A DNA stretch of 64,000 nucleotides from Branchiostoma belcheri (taxonomy: Eukaryota > Chordata > Leptocardii > Amphioxiformes > Branchiostomatidae). Made by a program: the position numbers and the translations under genes. Positions 27,901-37,871 of the stretch are shown here, in pieces. Under the pieces are notes generated by a model. It made no database searches, had not been told where the DNA came from, and worked only from the letters and a program-made list of their open reading frames with translations. Positions within the stretch are counted from its first letter, which is position 1; each line of letters opens with the position of its first letter. The stretch is taken from contig NW_017802380.1 in the NCBI RefSeq assembly GCF_001625305.1, forward strand, positions 4,903,396 through 4,967,395. The letters are read 5' to 3'.

Positions 27901-29698
27901 GACCTCCCACCCCAGACCGGTGAACCTGGCCACCCTGTTTAACCAGCCTGTTGACCAGCACCCTGTGCAGGTGTCAGAACACCACCCCGCGGCCGTGCCA
28001 GGCCAGCAGCACGACACAGCGGGGAAGATGCCCGTCCTGCTGCAGAGACTCATGTCCAACCCCGGGATCGGGGAGCGCGTCACCACGCTGGAGAGTCTGG
28101 AGGCGGACCAGCTGGGTCCCCGCGGCGCTGAGGCAGGAGCGGCGGGGGAGGGGAGCCACAGTTCCAGCCGGATCAGCTGGTGGAGCAACTCAACATGCTG
28201 AAGATGAAGCAGCAGGAGCAGGTCTGCATTTTATTTTCATTTTTCATTTCTCTTTTTTTTAACAAGGTGTGCTTTATTCAGTGTCTAGTCACTGTTGTCA
28301 GGGACCCCCTGTAAGGACATTACAGTAATACAATGTACAAGTCATGTACATGTGCAGGAAAAATCAAGTTAAAAACAAACAAACAATCAAAGAAGTATAC
28401 TATACATGAACGTACATATACGTACTGGACATAGTGTACAGTACGTATAGGTAGACTTGCCCCATGTTCTCTGTGCAGGTGAGTGAGGAGGTACATGTAG
28501 GTGACCCCACATCTCCAGGGACAAACCTGTTAAAGATGCTGCAGGCCAGCCCAGCAGGGGCCGCAGGCTTCACTGGGACAACCACCACAACCGACAGTCG
28601 CAACTTGTTACTGAAGAACTTACAGGTTAGTCATCTTTTTTTCGTTTGCAGTCCTCTGCATTTTGGTGAGGTTGTACTTTCCTTTATCAATGTTGATTTG
28701 CCATTTTTACAAACAATTTCTATATCAGATTCTAGCAAACAGGATTGTATATGTGTTAAATGCAGGCCATGGCCCCCCAGCCCAGCAGTTTACTCACACC
28801 CCAGGCTTTTGAGGCTGCAGCAGCTGCTAGTGCACAGCTACCTCAGGCTGGTGAGTACAGTATAATGTGGTACCGGGCTCAACATACTTTCTTCTACATA
28901 CCTGCACTGGTGCAGGCTAAATCACGTGCTCCAGATGCCACAGATTTGGGGTGTCTCTTAATGTCAGCGTTTTTGAGAGTATCTGTTGCATGCGACCTCA
29001 AAGCGTCCTTTGGTAGTTATGTTACAATGTGGAGCATTTTTCTTCGTATGTACTTAAGTATTTCAAAAATATTGCTGGGAAGTACATGAAATCTCTCAAC
29101 ATAATTGATATCACCTGCAGAAGAATAACTTTTTTAAATTTTCAAAGAGTGAGTACTAGTAAATCTGGTTCTGAGACACATTCCTGTATCCATGATTTCT
29201 GATATCCTAACTTGCCTGTCCCCAGGCCCGCGACGAACACGCATGTCCTCCACATCCTCAGCTGCTTCCCTGGACACGGCTGCTTCACAGTTCAAACTCC
29301 ATCCTCTGTCTAAAGAACAGCTGAAACAAGGGCTACTGTACCTTATAGAGGTGAGGCACTTTATGTAAGAATGTAGAATCTGACTGACTTAGTAAGACAG
29401 GATTGTAAAGATTTATTTTGTAGTTCTAGTTTGTAATTTGTAGTTAAGACGGCCTAAATGAAAGTCACTTTACTTTTTGTTGCATCAATAGAGCTTAATC
29501 TTTTAACCTTTAGTTCTCCAATGAATAGTATTTAATGTTCTGTTACTTAAGGGTAGAGGAAGGTAATTCCCAAAGTTCCCCAAAGTCTGAGGTTACTAAT
29601 AAATCTCTGCTTCATTTCAGAATGATGACGACTTTGTGGACAAGATCCACGATGGATATCTGCAGAGTTTAAAGTCCCGGAGAGACAGTAACCTGTGA
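9940..29698 (+). CDS. DCP1: mRNA-decapping enzyme 1 (DCP1), 12 exons
   Basis: Co-activator of the DCP2 decapping enzyme in P-bodies. Exons: 9940-10068, 11994-12034, 22258-22385, 26162-26228, 26694-26865, 27126-27212, 27372-27500, 27896-28221, 28479-28625, 28766-28850, 29226-29350, 29621-29698; all junctions keep phase. Exons 1-4 form the EVH1 domain (LAALQQRDPYITNI, KTDIEGALFVYTR, NGFTIVNRLSMNNL, IYGIWFYDKDEC). Exon 5 ends with motif I (VDILQMLSKAQDEYDK, residues 164-179) and exon 6 repeats it (193-208). Exons 11-12 hold the C-terminal trimerisation domain (LSKEQLKQGLLYLIE, then NDDDFVDKIHDGYL). Start at 9940 is chosen by homology; an in-frame ATG at 9919 could add seven residues. Oddity: exon 8 as given is 326 bp and runs into TGA at 28199-28201 (352 residues); one missing base, probably in the G-runs at 28144-28153, would keep the frame into exon 9 (504 residues). 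Confidence 0.93.
10069..11993 (+). other. DCP1 intron 1
   Basis: Runs from GTAAGT to TTCTACAG. A GC-richer island near 11.1-11.6 kb stands out from AT-rich surroundings, but no coding exon or known element could be supported. Confidence 0.5.
12035..22257 (+). other. DCP1 intron 2 (10.2 kb) with GC-rich islands
   Basis: This long intron separates the 41 bp exon 2 from exon 3. Most is AT-rich, but islands at about 12.1-12.5, 13.0-13.4, 14.6-15.0 and 19.15-20.3 kb are richer in GC and contain homeodomain-type words (for example TGATTGATTATC near 19949). No exons recognised on either strand. They could be conserved enhancers or old insertions. A (GA)n run lies near 14757-14776. Confidence 0.4.
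21903..22020 (+). mobile_element. tRNA-derived SINE head
   Basis: A Pol III type-2 promoter is visible: A box TGGCCCGGTGG at 21913-21923 and B box GGTTCAAATCC at 21957-21967, about 33 bp apart, followed by a non-tRNA tail. No cloverleaf with an intact acceptor stem is present, so this is a SINE and not a tRNA gene. It sits at the end of DCP1 intron 2, close to exon 3. Confidence 0.65.
22445..22530 (+). mobile_element. second tRNA-like SINE remnant
   Basis: GGCTTAATGGTTAGAG (A-box like) and GCGTTCAAACTT (B-box like, around 22494-22505) are about 35 bp apart and followed by unrelated sequence. It is more decayed than the copy at 21.9 kb and lies just downstream of DCP1 exon 3. Confidence 0.5.
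22611..22808. repeat. ~200 bp fold-back element with a stem-loop followed by GAAA
   Basis: Left arm (CAAAAATCAAACTC... to ...CATCACTAAAT) and right arm (ATTTAGTGACACCG... to ...GAGTTTGATTTTTC) are imperfect inverted complements. The right arm contains a perfect 7 bp stem GAGTGAC/GTCACTC (22732-22738 / 22743-22749) directly followed by GAAA, preceded by CCGAAGA. This order recalls stem II of a hammerhead ribozyme with a degenerate CTGATGA box. MITE- or Penelope-related origin is possible. Confidence 0.6.
25191..25296 (-). CDS. possible first coding exon of an unidentified minus-strand gene
   Basis: On the minus strand an ATG (25296-25294) opens a 35-codon Arg/Ser/Thr-rich frame, MPSRSRVRIRSRRQTPTPTG and onward, ending at a perfect donor ACC|GTAAGT (intron from 25190). 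The exon is richer in CpG than its surroundings. The peptide looks like a basic, phosphorylatable N-terminus, but I do not recognise the family. Following exons were not found within DCP1 introns. It may be a nested gene, an alternative promoter, or chance. Confidence 0.3.
27711..27850 (+). pseudogene. decayed tandem duplicate of the start of DCP1 exon 8, inside intron 7
   Basis: The segment around 27711-27850 matches 27865-28010: both have GAGGCCCTGACAT/GAAGCCCTGACTT, a pyrimidine tract, an acceptor, then GTAAACCTG/GTGAACCTG and the shared GTTGACCAG...CCTGTGCAGGTGTCAGAACAC. Relative to the functional exon, the copy lost one base after AACCTG and so cannot be read in the matching frame. It lies immediately upstream of the functional acceptor. 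It is a dead exon from a local duplication of about 155 bp. Confidence 0.75.
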
Positions 29699-31228
29699 TG
29701 GTGTAACAGTAGTTATAGTGAAGGCAACATGTCAGTATTGTCCATGCAACCCGTAAAGGAAAACAAGCAAACAGTATGCTAAACCACAGTCTTATGTAAC
29801 TCTTACATGTAACTAGAAGCACAGTGATACACAATGACATAGAGGCAGAAGGGTGTTGCTCAAACTATCATTTTCCAAAAGTCAGATAAAACAGAAAACA
29901 TATGAATGTGCAGTTCTGTCAACAGCTAGTAGCTAAAAAAACAATGTTTTGTTTTGTCTGATATCTTAGTTATTATATTGTCAAGAAGTTTGACAATGTT
30001 CTGTTTAAAGATGCATCACCAGTAGCTTGTGAAGCATAAAATCCCTCTTTTCAGACCATGAAAGCCTCCCTGGTCCTGTAAGGCCCATACATGTACGTCT
30101 AATGTATAACCCAGTAACAGTGTAAACAATCTTAGAACTTGCTTTCTACACTGTACTTACTCCTTCAGAGAAAAGCACAATAAGAAGACATGACACAAAG
30201 AGGACATGGAAGGAACACAAGAAAATTCAGTCTTTGAGTTTCCAATATCTTATCCAGGCACTTTTGTTTTGGTTCAGGGCATGCACTAAAAGAAATGGGC
30301 TAACAGAGCAGATATAAACAGAAGTCTATTAACTTGGATAGCCTCCAGGCAAACCTACACGAATGTACATGTACAAGGGGAAAACCAGTGCAACTGTAAA
30401 TTATGTAGCCAAAAATAGTCTGATGTAAAGACAACATGTATCAGGATTTCACCATCAGTCACAAAGATGTGTGTATAAATTTGCTTATCTTAACATTCCC
30501 TTTCTGAACTGTGCACAGCATATCTAGCCTAACTAAAGGCTGATACAGTCTCTGGCACTCACTGCTGCTTTCTTACGTGTTTGTCATTGCAGATAGTGCT
30601 GGTTCCCAGACACAAATGGCCAAGAAATGTCAATGTTGCTTCCTCTAAGCTGGTGTCACACTGCCAGCGACCTTTGGCCAAGTTTGCCGGTTGCCAAATT
30701 TCAAAATGAAGCATATTTTTCAGTTTAAAATCTACCCTATGTATGATGATGATGAAAATCTACCCTATAAAAATTGGATGGGGCCCAGTGGTCTGCGAAC
30801 ATCGGCCAATCCCTATGAATCGGACAGCGATCAAGAGGACACTGTCTGTACAAAATGTATTTCAGCCCAAATGTCCTTTTGAGCTCAAACTCGTCAGGCA
30901 AGCTGTTTTCCTGTTGTGTAATGCCAGCTTTACTGAGACAAGAAGAACAGAAATCATGACATAATACTCCTGTTTGCAAGAAATTCTATCAGTCTTAATT
31001 TAATGTTTTGTGTTTCTAAACCAATACAATATGGAAGACAACAAGTTTGGCAAATGATGTTCATTTTAGCTATGATTTGCTGATTTTCAAATCCATTTTG
31101 ATCACTGACAAAACATGTTTCTTACATGTAACCAAGTGGTTGTTTTAGAATGAAATTGCCTTTAAAGCTTTGGATACTTCAGCAAGCTGTTATGTTCAAC
31201 AATGTTTTTGTTGTATATGTATTTTTAT

Positions 31229-31234
31229 AATAAA
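31229..31234 (+). promoter_or_regulatory. candidate DCP1 polyadenylation signal (AATAAA)
   Basis: AATAAA lies about 1.5 kb beyond the DCP1 stop. It would make a long 3' UTR that contains the left breakpoint of the downstream tandem duplication. Earlier weaker signals cannot be excluded. Confidence 0.4.
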
Positions 31235-32519
31235 ATATGAAGAAAGAAACGTGTTGACGTAAGGTTTGAAAAGCTGGAAACAGGTGTCAGTTGTTGACTG
31301 TTTTTATTTATGACATTCTGTGGTGAATATACTGGTCTGGCAACATGTGAATCAACCACCATTGAGAAATCATCTGTAACTAGGCCACACCAATTTAATT
31401 CTTGGTGATCAGATTTTCAGAAAAATAATAGGAATATCAGCACACACACAAAAAAAAATTGTGAATGTAGTCCAGGCCCAGTCAGTTTATCACCGAAAAC
31501 CTCAGATTTCATGGTGACGTTTTACTGAAACTTCAGTTAGAAATAAATGTCTGACAACCATGGAAATGCGTTGGTGTGGCCTGAGCCTCCCCCAGCAGTT
31601 TACTAGCGCCACTTATCCTTTGGCACAGTTCAAGTTGGGTGCTACAATCAGGTGAAATTTCGTTAGAGGGTGCAATCCCTACTGCTAAGTACTGTTAGCT
31701 GCTCGGACAGGCAGAACCTGTATGTAAATAAACATGAACCAAACGTTCCACCTGTGAAATGGTCTTCTTGTTCATGACTGGGCGATTTTTTAGCACGTGA
31801 ACCAGGTCTTTGGTACCCCTATTCTTTCATTTTGAAGCTTCACAGGATTTAAGACATGCGGAGATAATAGACACACTTAGTCTAGTAAGTAGTGATTCTT
31901 TTAAGTCCTATAAAACGTTCAGGAGAGTTCCTGACGCCCGCGGGCAATTGATTAAATCTTCCCCTCAAAGCTTTCTACACTTGTGTCCAAAGCTCTTAAC
32001 ACCGAACACTACAACCCCAAATCTGACTTGCAAAAGAGAACAACCATTGTTAGTCAGTAAAAGCCCCCTGGGGAAAATATTTGGGGTATATCCAAAAAAT
32101 AAATCTCACATGACTTGGCACAAAGGGCCAGACATCTTGTTCCTGTTTTAGATTCACATGAAACTTCCGGGTCAGCAGTTCCCTTTCAGTCCCGTCGTGG
32201 CTGCCCGTTTTAGGCGAACCTGACACCAGGTATGTTGATCTTCTATGTTCGCTTGTCATGCGTGTCATTCTTCTGAAAAGTGCTCAGTTTACATATTGAT
32301 CGTTCAACTTGACCTTTTTTTACGTATTTGTTAAGACCTGGACCTGCGGAATTTGTTCATAATCTCTTAATGGTGTGGTGTACACGTATCCTGGTTATGC
32401 TGTGATATTTCCGCGTATAGTAGGTCAAAAACTTAGACGTATGTTTTTGTATGGACTTTTCAAATGTGCTATTGTCCTGGGAATTTCACCGTGTATGACA
32501 GCATGTTGTTCGTTTTAGG

Positions 32520-32700
32520 CCAGGGCACCGTACGTAAGCAGCACGTGTAAGTACGGCCTGCATACGGTAAAGTGGCAATCGCACGGAGACCGTACATTGT
32601 AGTAGTATAGGCACGTACAACTCACTACGTGCGCAACGAACGATGCACGCAACCGCTCACGGCCAGACATGGCGTGCAGACCACATACGTACAAAAAACA
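32520..32700. mobile_element. internal fragment of the TTAA MITE family
   Basis: Shares GCACGTGTAAGTACGGCCT-like sequence, GCGCAACGAACGATGCACGC and AACCGCTCACGGCCAGAC with the intact element at 33746-34249. It lacks the terminal inverted repeats. The equivalent place in unit 2 (around 39.03-39.26 kb) does not contain it. Confidence 0.6.
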
Positions 32701-33243
32701 GCGCATATAATCCCAACCCGTAATCCTGCAGCTGCTGATATTGACTGCTATATGGTTAGTCCAAGATAGAGGTCAAAGTAACGAAATCAAATAGTATGTA
32801 ACCAATTTTAGGATCTGACTGTGGACATCTCGTTTTATGTCGAGATAAATATTGACCTATCAGTTCCCCTTAAAGGGACCTATTAAAGGCAATTCCAGCC
32901 ACACAACAGTCCGGGAATACCAGTATTCTGGATGAGGAACTCTGTATGACTTTATTTACTGCCAGTTCTTGGCATATTTTCGTCATCATTTCGTACGTGA
33001 AGCGTTTGAAAGAATAATAGCCCCAAAACAACCTACGTCAGAGGTCCCTTTATTTTTGTTACTAACAATGAATAGATAGATCCAGCCTACGATATAAAAC
33101 GAAACAAGAAAACGTTTTCCGTCAGCGACATTGCATTTTTCCCTACATTACTTCCCGTCTTCGACACAAATATACGACTTCTTGTATTCCCTCAGCAACA
33201 TGACATGCTCAAACTTTGTACGTGTACAGATCTCCGGTCCGTC

Positions 33244-36200
33244 ATGGGGAAGGTACTGGGGAAGTCCCGCGGCGAAGACATAACATCCACCACCGACGAC
33301 ACGCCCGTCCCCGGTAGCGTGTATGTGGATGAGGACAAAATGAAGGTTACCTTCAAAATGTACCAGTACGGCAGGACTCACGGCAAACTTCCCATCAATA
33401 GGGGAAAGGTGAGAAACAATGTTGCTACATGTACTTTCGGGTACGGAAAAAAGTACTGTTTTGAGTGGCTGAGCTGTGGTTTGTGAATCTGTTTATCCGG
33501 ATAGAGTAGGTCGACAGTACATTGGTGGAGGAATATTGGCAGGCAAAATGACAAGTGGAAAGGCCCGACACAGGAAATGGTCAGATGAGTAAGGCTAGTT
33601 AGCCAGTCCTACTTTGAGACGGTTGGTACTTTGAAAAACAACATTATTCGCGGTCATCATCTGGGTTTACGCAAGATAGTATACAGGCATGGCCTGGCAG
33701 TGTTAGAACGTGAGAGGTCATCATGTCGGTCATGAATTATGTGTGTTAAGGTCTGATCACAACCCGCCGTACGTGCATCTGCTTGCTGTCTACGTGCAAA
33801 AACGTGGGCAAACGTAGGGCATCCGTGCGTGGTGAGTACCGCCTTCGTACGGAATCCTATGGATTTGGGAGCACGCATACACGCCGTAGAACTTATGTAA
33901 AACTTTTTCTGCGTGCGGTCTGCAGATTCACCACCCGTGCGTGCGAGTACGAGCGACGCGCGTGCCCCGTAACCGTACGGAAGAAGCACGTGTGAGTATG
34001 GCCTCCTTACGGTAGAGTTGCAATCGCACAGAGAACGTACAACTCACCACTTGCGCAACGAACGATGCACGCAACCGCTCACGGCCAGACGTGGCGTGCA
34101 GACCACACTCTTACACCTTGCGCAACCGTGCGAGTGACGTGCGTAGAAGCCACTCCTTCCCCACGTCTTCAGAAAAAACGTAGCAGACGTAGCCTTCCAA
34201 AAAACATACGGACAAAAAGCACGTACGGCGGGTTGTGACCAGGGCTTAACAGTGGCACTTACCGACATACACAAAGTTGTACATTTTAGCTCAGCATCAG
34301 TCACGTATCAGCAAAACTTTTTATTAAATATTACTTACACTTAAAACAAGCTTGCCATAGAATTGTGCTTTGATTTATAACTATGTTTCTGAAACAGGTG
34401 CTGTTCCTTGGAGATGCCCGGCAAGGTAAGACGAGTCTGAAGAAACGTCTTACAGGAGAACCTTTCAACCCCAACCAGGAGAAAACCGAGGGCATTCAAG
34501 CCAAGATGGTGGAAACCAAGGACATCGACCATCACTGGCGCAGCCCAGACCAGCGCTTTGAGTCTGAGTACGAGAGGAGGGCGGCTTGGTACACAGCCAA
34601 CATGGCTGCAGAGGGAAACCAACGCAGGGGAACGAATGGAAATATGTCTTTGGCCGTCGCGCTTGACGTTCTTTTCTTCTGCCTTCTTCCGTTGGCTGAC
34701 TTCATCGCCCTCTTTTTGATGGTTAATGTAGGGTATGCTTATTCTGTGATTGCCCTTATTGCTTTCATGGCATGTGTGACTGATCTGACGACAGCGACTA
34801 GAACGGGAACAGGTATGGCGGTGGCACTTGCTTTTAGAAGTTCTCTAATTCCACCACTCACGCTGAAAACCGCGTCACAGGAGCTTGTAAATGTTGTTGG
34901 ACCGAGAGCGTGTTACCCTGTCCTTGGCTTGTGCATTGTAATATGTGCTTCTGCTGGTACGATTCTCTTGGGCTTTGGTCTTCGACCCATTATGGGTATC
35001 GTTCTCTGTCTGATGTGTTCTCCTACACAGGTGTCGGATGTTGGTGCATTATCCTGGTCTTGGTTTGTGTCGGAACTAGAAACTGATATTGACATGGTTA
35101 CTTCAAACGCTCTGTTTACCGTGGGTCTTTCGGCAGGCATCATCACATATCAGTACTGGGGTTTCCTTTCTAGCCGACTTCCTATCCGCCTTCGGTTCTC
35201 TGGTCAGACCTGTCTGTCACTTTTCGTTGCCAGCATTTCTCTGAGTAGTTCCAGCTCTATCTCGGAACCAGTCCTCATGCTGTACTGCGGTTTTTGCACA
35301 GCTTTTGGAGCCTGTCACGGGTTGGTAACAGGTCGTGTTTGGTCTGCCATGGTGCCGGTCCGTTATCTTTACTTAAAATGCTGCGGTGAAGTCCTTGGTG
35401 GCGTGCTTCTATCTCTGGGCTTCGGTCGCGCCGTTGGGTGGCAGCTGGCAACCGTGGACAGCATTTCCTACTTTGCTGTCTTTACTGCGATGGTATTGCT
35501 GCTTATAGAATGTTACCAATACTACCAGTACTATCTGAGCATCCCCGTTACACTGATCGACGAGTCCATGCGTGAGAAGGAAAATGGGGCGAAGTCGTTC
35601 CCGACTAACCTGACGCTGATGGACTTCGCAGGTGATGAAGAATACTACAGCATGCACCACATCTTCCTGGCCCACGAGGCAGTGTACTTGCTTGTGTTCA
35701 GTATGACTGAAGCTGTCCGAAATCAGAACAGAACGCTAGACCGCCTGCTGTTCTGGCTCCATTCCGTGAGGACACACGCCAGTAGCGAGGACTGTGCGGT
35801 GTTCCTCGTAGGAACACACCGAGACAGCGTGACTTCCCTCCAAAGACAAGAGATCGCCACGTTTCTTGCCGAGCACCTGTACGATTCGACTGGATTTTCG
35901 TCACTGCTTGTTCTAAATGCTGACCACACCCCCTTGTTTCCTGTCGAGAACTCGAAGCCTGTCGATGAAGACATGATCTGCCTGCGCGACGCCATTTGGA
36001 CCATGACCCAACAGGCCAACTACGCACGGAGACAACTTCCCATCAGATGGCTCAAGTTCTTGGAAGTCGTCAAGCAGATCGAAAAACCCATCGTGTCCTT
36101 GGACGACCTACGGCAGGAGTGTTCTCACATCGGTCTAGAAGATGAAGACGAATTCCACGACATTCTGACGACTTTCGACCAAGCGGGCGACATCATCTAC

Positions 36201-37871
36201 CAAGCAAACGATGAAACCTTGAGGCGCTACGTTGTGCTGGACCCACAGCTTCTTGTTGATGCCATGGCCAAGATAACCTGCCCACAGCCGACTCACTTTG
36301 GCATGCCCAAATATGTCGAACATTCCACTCTGCTCGAAAAGAAGGGGATCGTTCGCGCTGACTTCATCCACAATGCGGTTGCCCAACTCAACATAGACCA
36401 GCCCTCAATACTGCTGAAGCTGCTTGTGGCGTACGACATGTTGTGTCCCTTGGGAGAGGACACCAGCGGCGACCCTGGGCACACAACATACCTGGTTCCC
36501 AGCAGGCTACCAGAATACAATCCCAAACTGCATCGTCGCCTCTCGGAACGCCACGACGATGATCAAGTCTTTTACATCGACTTTGAGACGTTCAAGCCCG
36601 ACGTCGTGTACACTAGAGTTGTAGCAAGGTGTCTCGCTCTGTGTAAAGTAGAGGAGAGAACGCACACGCGAACCCACGTCTTCCGAAACGTGGGGTGTTT
36701 CAACATGGACAGCCGCTTCTGGTTCACCGTGGAGTCGCTGAGACCAGCTCCCGACCAAAACGTCCTCAAGATAACCGTGACGTCAGCGACAGGCAGCAAC
36801 CCCTTCGACCTGCTCGGGACGCTTCACAACATCCTGGAGGCCATCCGGCGCCGGGATTTCCCCAACATGTCCTACACCAGTGGAGTCTGCTGTCCTTTCG
36901 AGGCGCCACACTCGGAATACTCGGAGCCAGAGAGAATCCACGTGCTTAAGTTAGCGGGAAGCGGAGAGACGTTCCCGAAGGAAAGCCATCCCCTGATGTT
37001 CCTGTGCTGCGGTCGGGAGCACCAGGTCGTGCGCTCAATCGTAGGGGCGCTGGCACAGAGAAACGGGGCGTTGAGTACAGCAGGTACGTACTGTGTCCCG
37101 TTCCGCTTGATTTGTAACACAGCCACGTGCACGTTGGCCGTCATAGGGGAACTTTGCATTTTTAGCATAGTTTCAAGACTGATTGTATTTACCGAAAGCT
37201 ACAACGTTTGTCCTGTATAATTCATATCTTTATATTTGCTACATCGATCATCCAGGGATCCGCCAACCCCGTCCTGAGACCCCGCTGCAGTTCTGCCACA
37301 TCCAGCAGCTCTCCCTCCTGCTGGACCCCCGCGGGTCCTCGGGAACGACTGGCAGGGGCTCGCCGACCACCTGGGCTACGGCGTGACGGAGATCCTCAAC
37401 TTCCGACGGAAGGAAAGCCCAACGATGGCGCTTCTCCTCGACTATGGAACCAAGGTAAGACTGCACAGTCTATATGTTTTAGTAAACGTCACCACAAAGC
37501 AAGCATCGAAACCTGGAGCTAACGGTTACTTACCTGTGATTGACATCTGGTGAGATAGATGGGATAAAATGGGTGAAATAATGAATATCTTCCGTAAATT
37601 TGGTTATGTCCATTGAAGGCACTTGGTTATGTTCAGACATCTCCCAGTTCTTGTATCGGAGTGTAACCATGGCATTGGGATGTTTGCTCGACATCTTCCC
37701 GTTTTGGATCCGACTAATGACGTAACGACTTCCCTGTGCCGACACTAGGTGGATAAAGTGGAAGCTGCGAGAACTATCATGGAAGGTCTGGAGCTGCTGG
37801 GTCGTCTGGACGCTGTCGCCGTGATGACCGCACACGTCAATAGAAGCCAGAGCCACGATGGAGACGAATAA
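33244..37871 (+). CDS. ROCO GTPase with inserted multipass membrane module and Death domain, copy 1 (frameshifted in the Death domain)
   Basis: Exons: 33244-33408, 34398-37083, 37256-37454, 37749-37871; a non-coding first exon ends at 32229 (CACCAG|GTATGT) and the coding exon's acceptor is at 33229. Start MGKVLGKS is fixed by an in-frame stop upstream in the spliced leader. Order: 55-residue N-terminal exon, Roc P-loop GDARQGKTSL, about ten hydrophobic segments, DFAGDEEYYS (G3), VGTHRDS (G4), COR (WLKFLEVVKQ onward), linker, Death domain. The family binds GTP and dimerises through COR. Oddity: exon 3 is 199 bp against 200 in copy 2, because a C-run (37326-37330) has five C instead of six. As given, translation leaves the Death-domain frame and stops at 37384-37386 (993 residues). 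This is either a real loss of Death-fold signalling or a homopolymer error. Exon 4 would still encode the last Death-domain helices if the frame were intact. Confidence 0.88.
33746..34249. mobile_element. 0.5 kb MITE with ~30 bp terminal inverted repeats and TTAA target duplication
   Basis: Flanked by TTAA at 33746-33749 and 34246-34249. The left end GGTCTGATCACAACCCGCCG and right end CGGCGGGTTGTGACCAGGGC are near-perfect inverted repeats. The interior is rich in ACGTACG-type words. TTAA duplication is typical of piggyBac-like transposases, so this is probably a non-autonomous relative. It lies in the first coding intron of ROCO copy 1. The matching site in copy 2 (ATTATGTGTGTCCGTGGCAC, about 40813-40832) has no insert. 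Confidence 0.85.

Noticed and set aside
34383-37220. Reading the ROCO copy 1 frame to the stop at 37220 as the true C-terminus
   Set aside because: A strong donor at 37084 (CAG|GTACGT) is conserved in copy 2 and leads in phase to the Death-domain exon.
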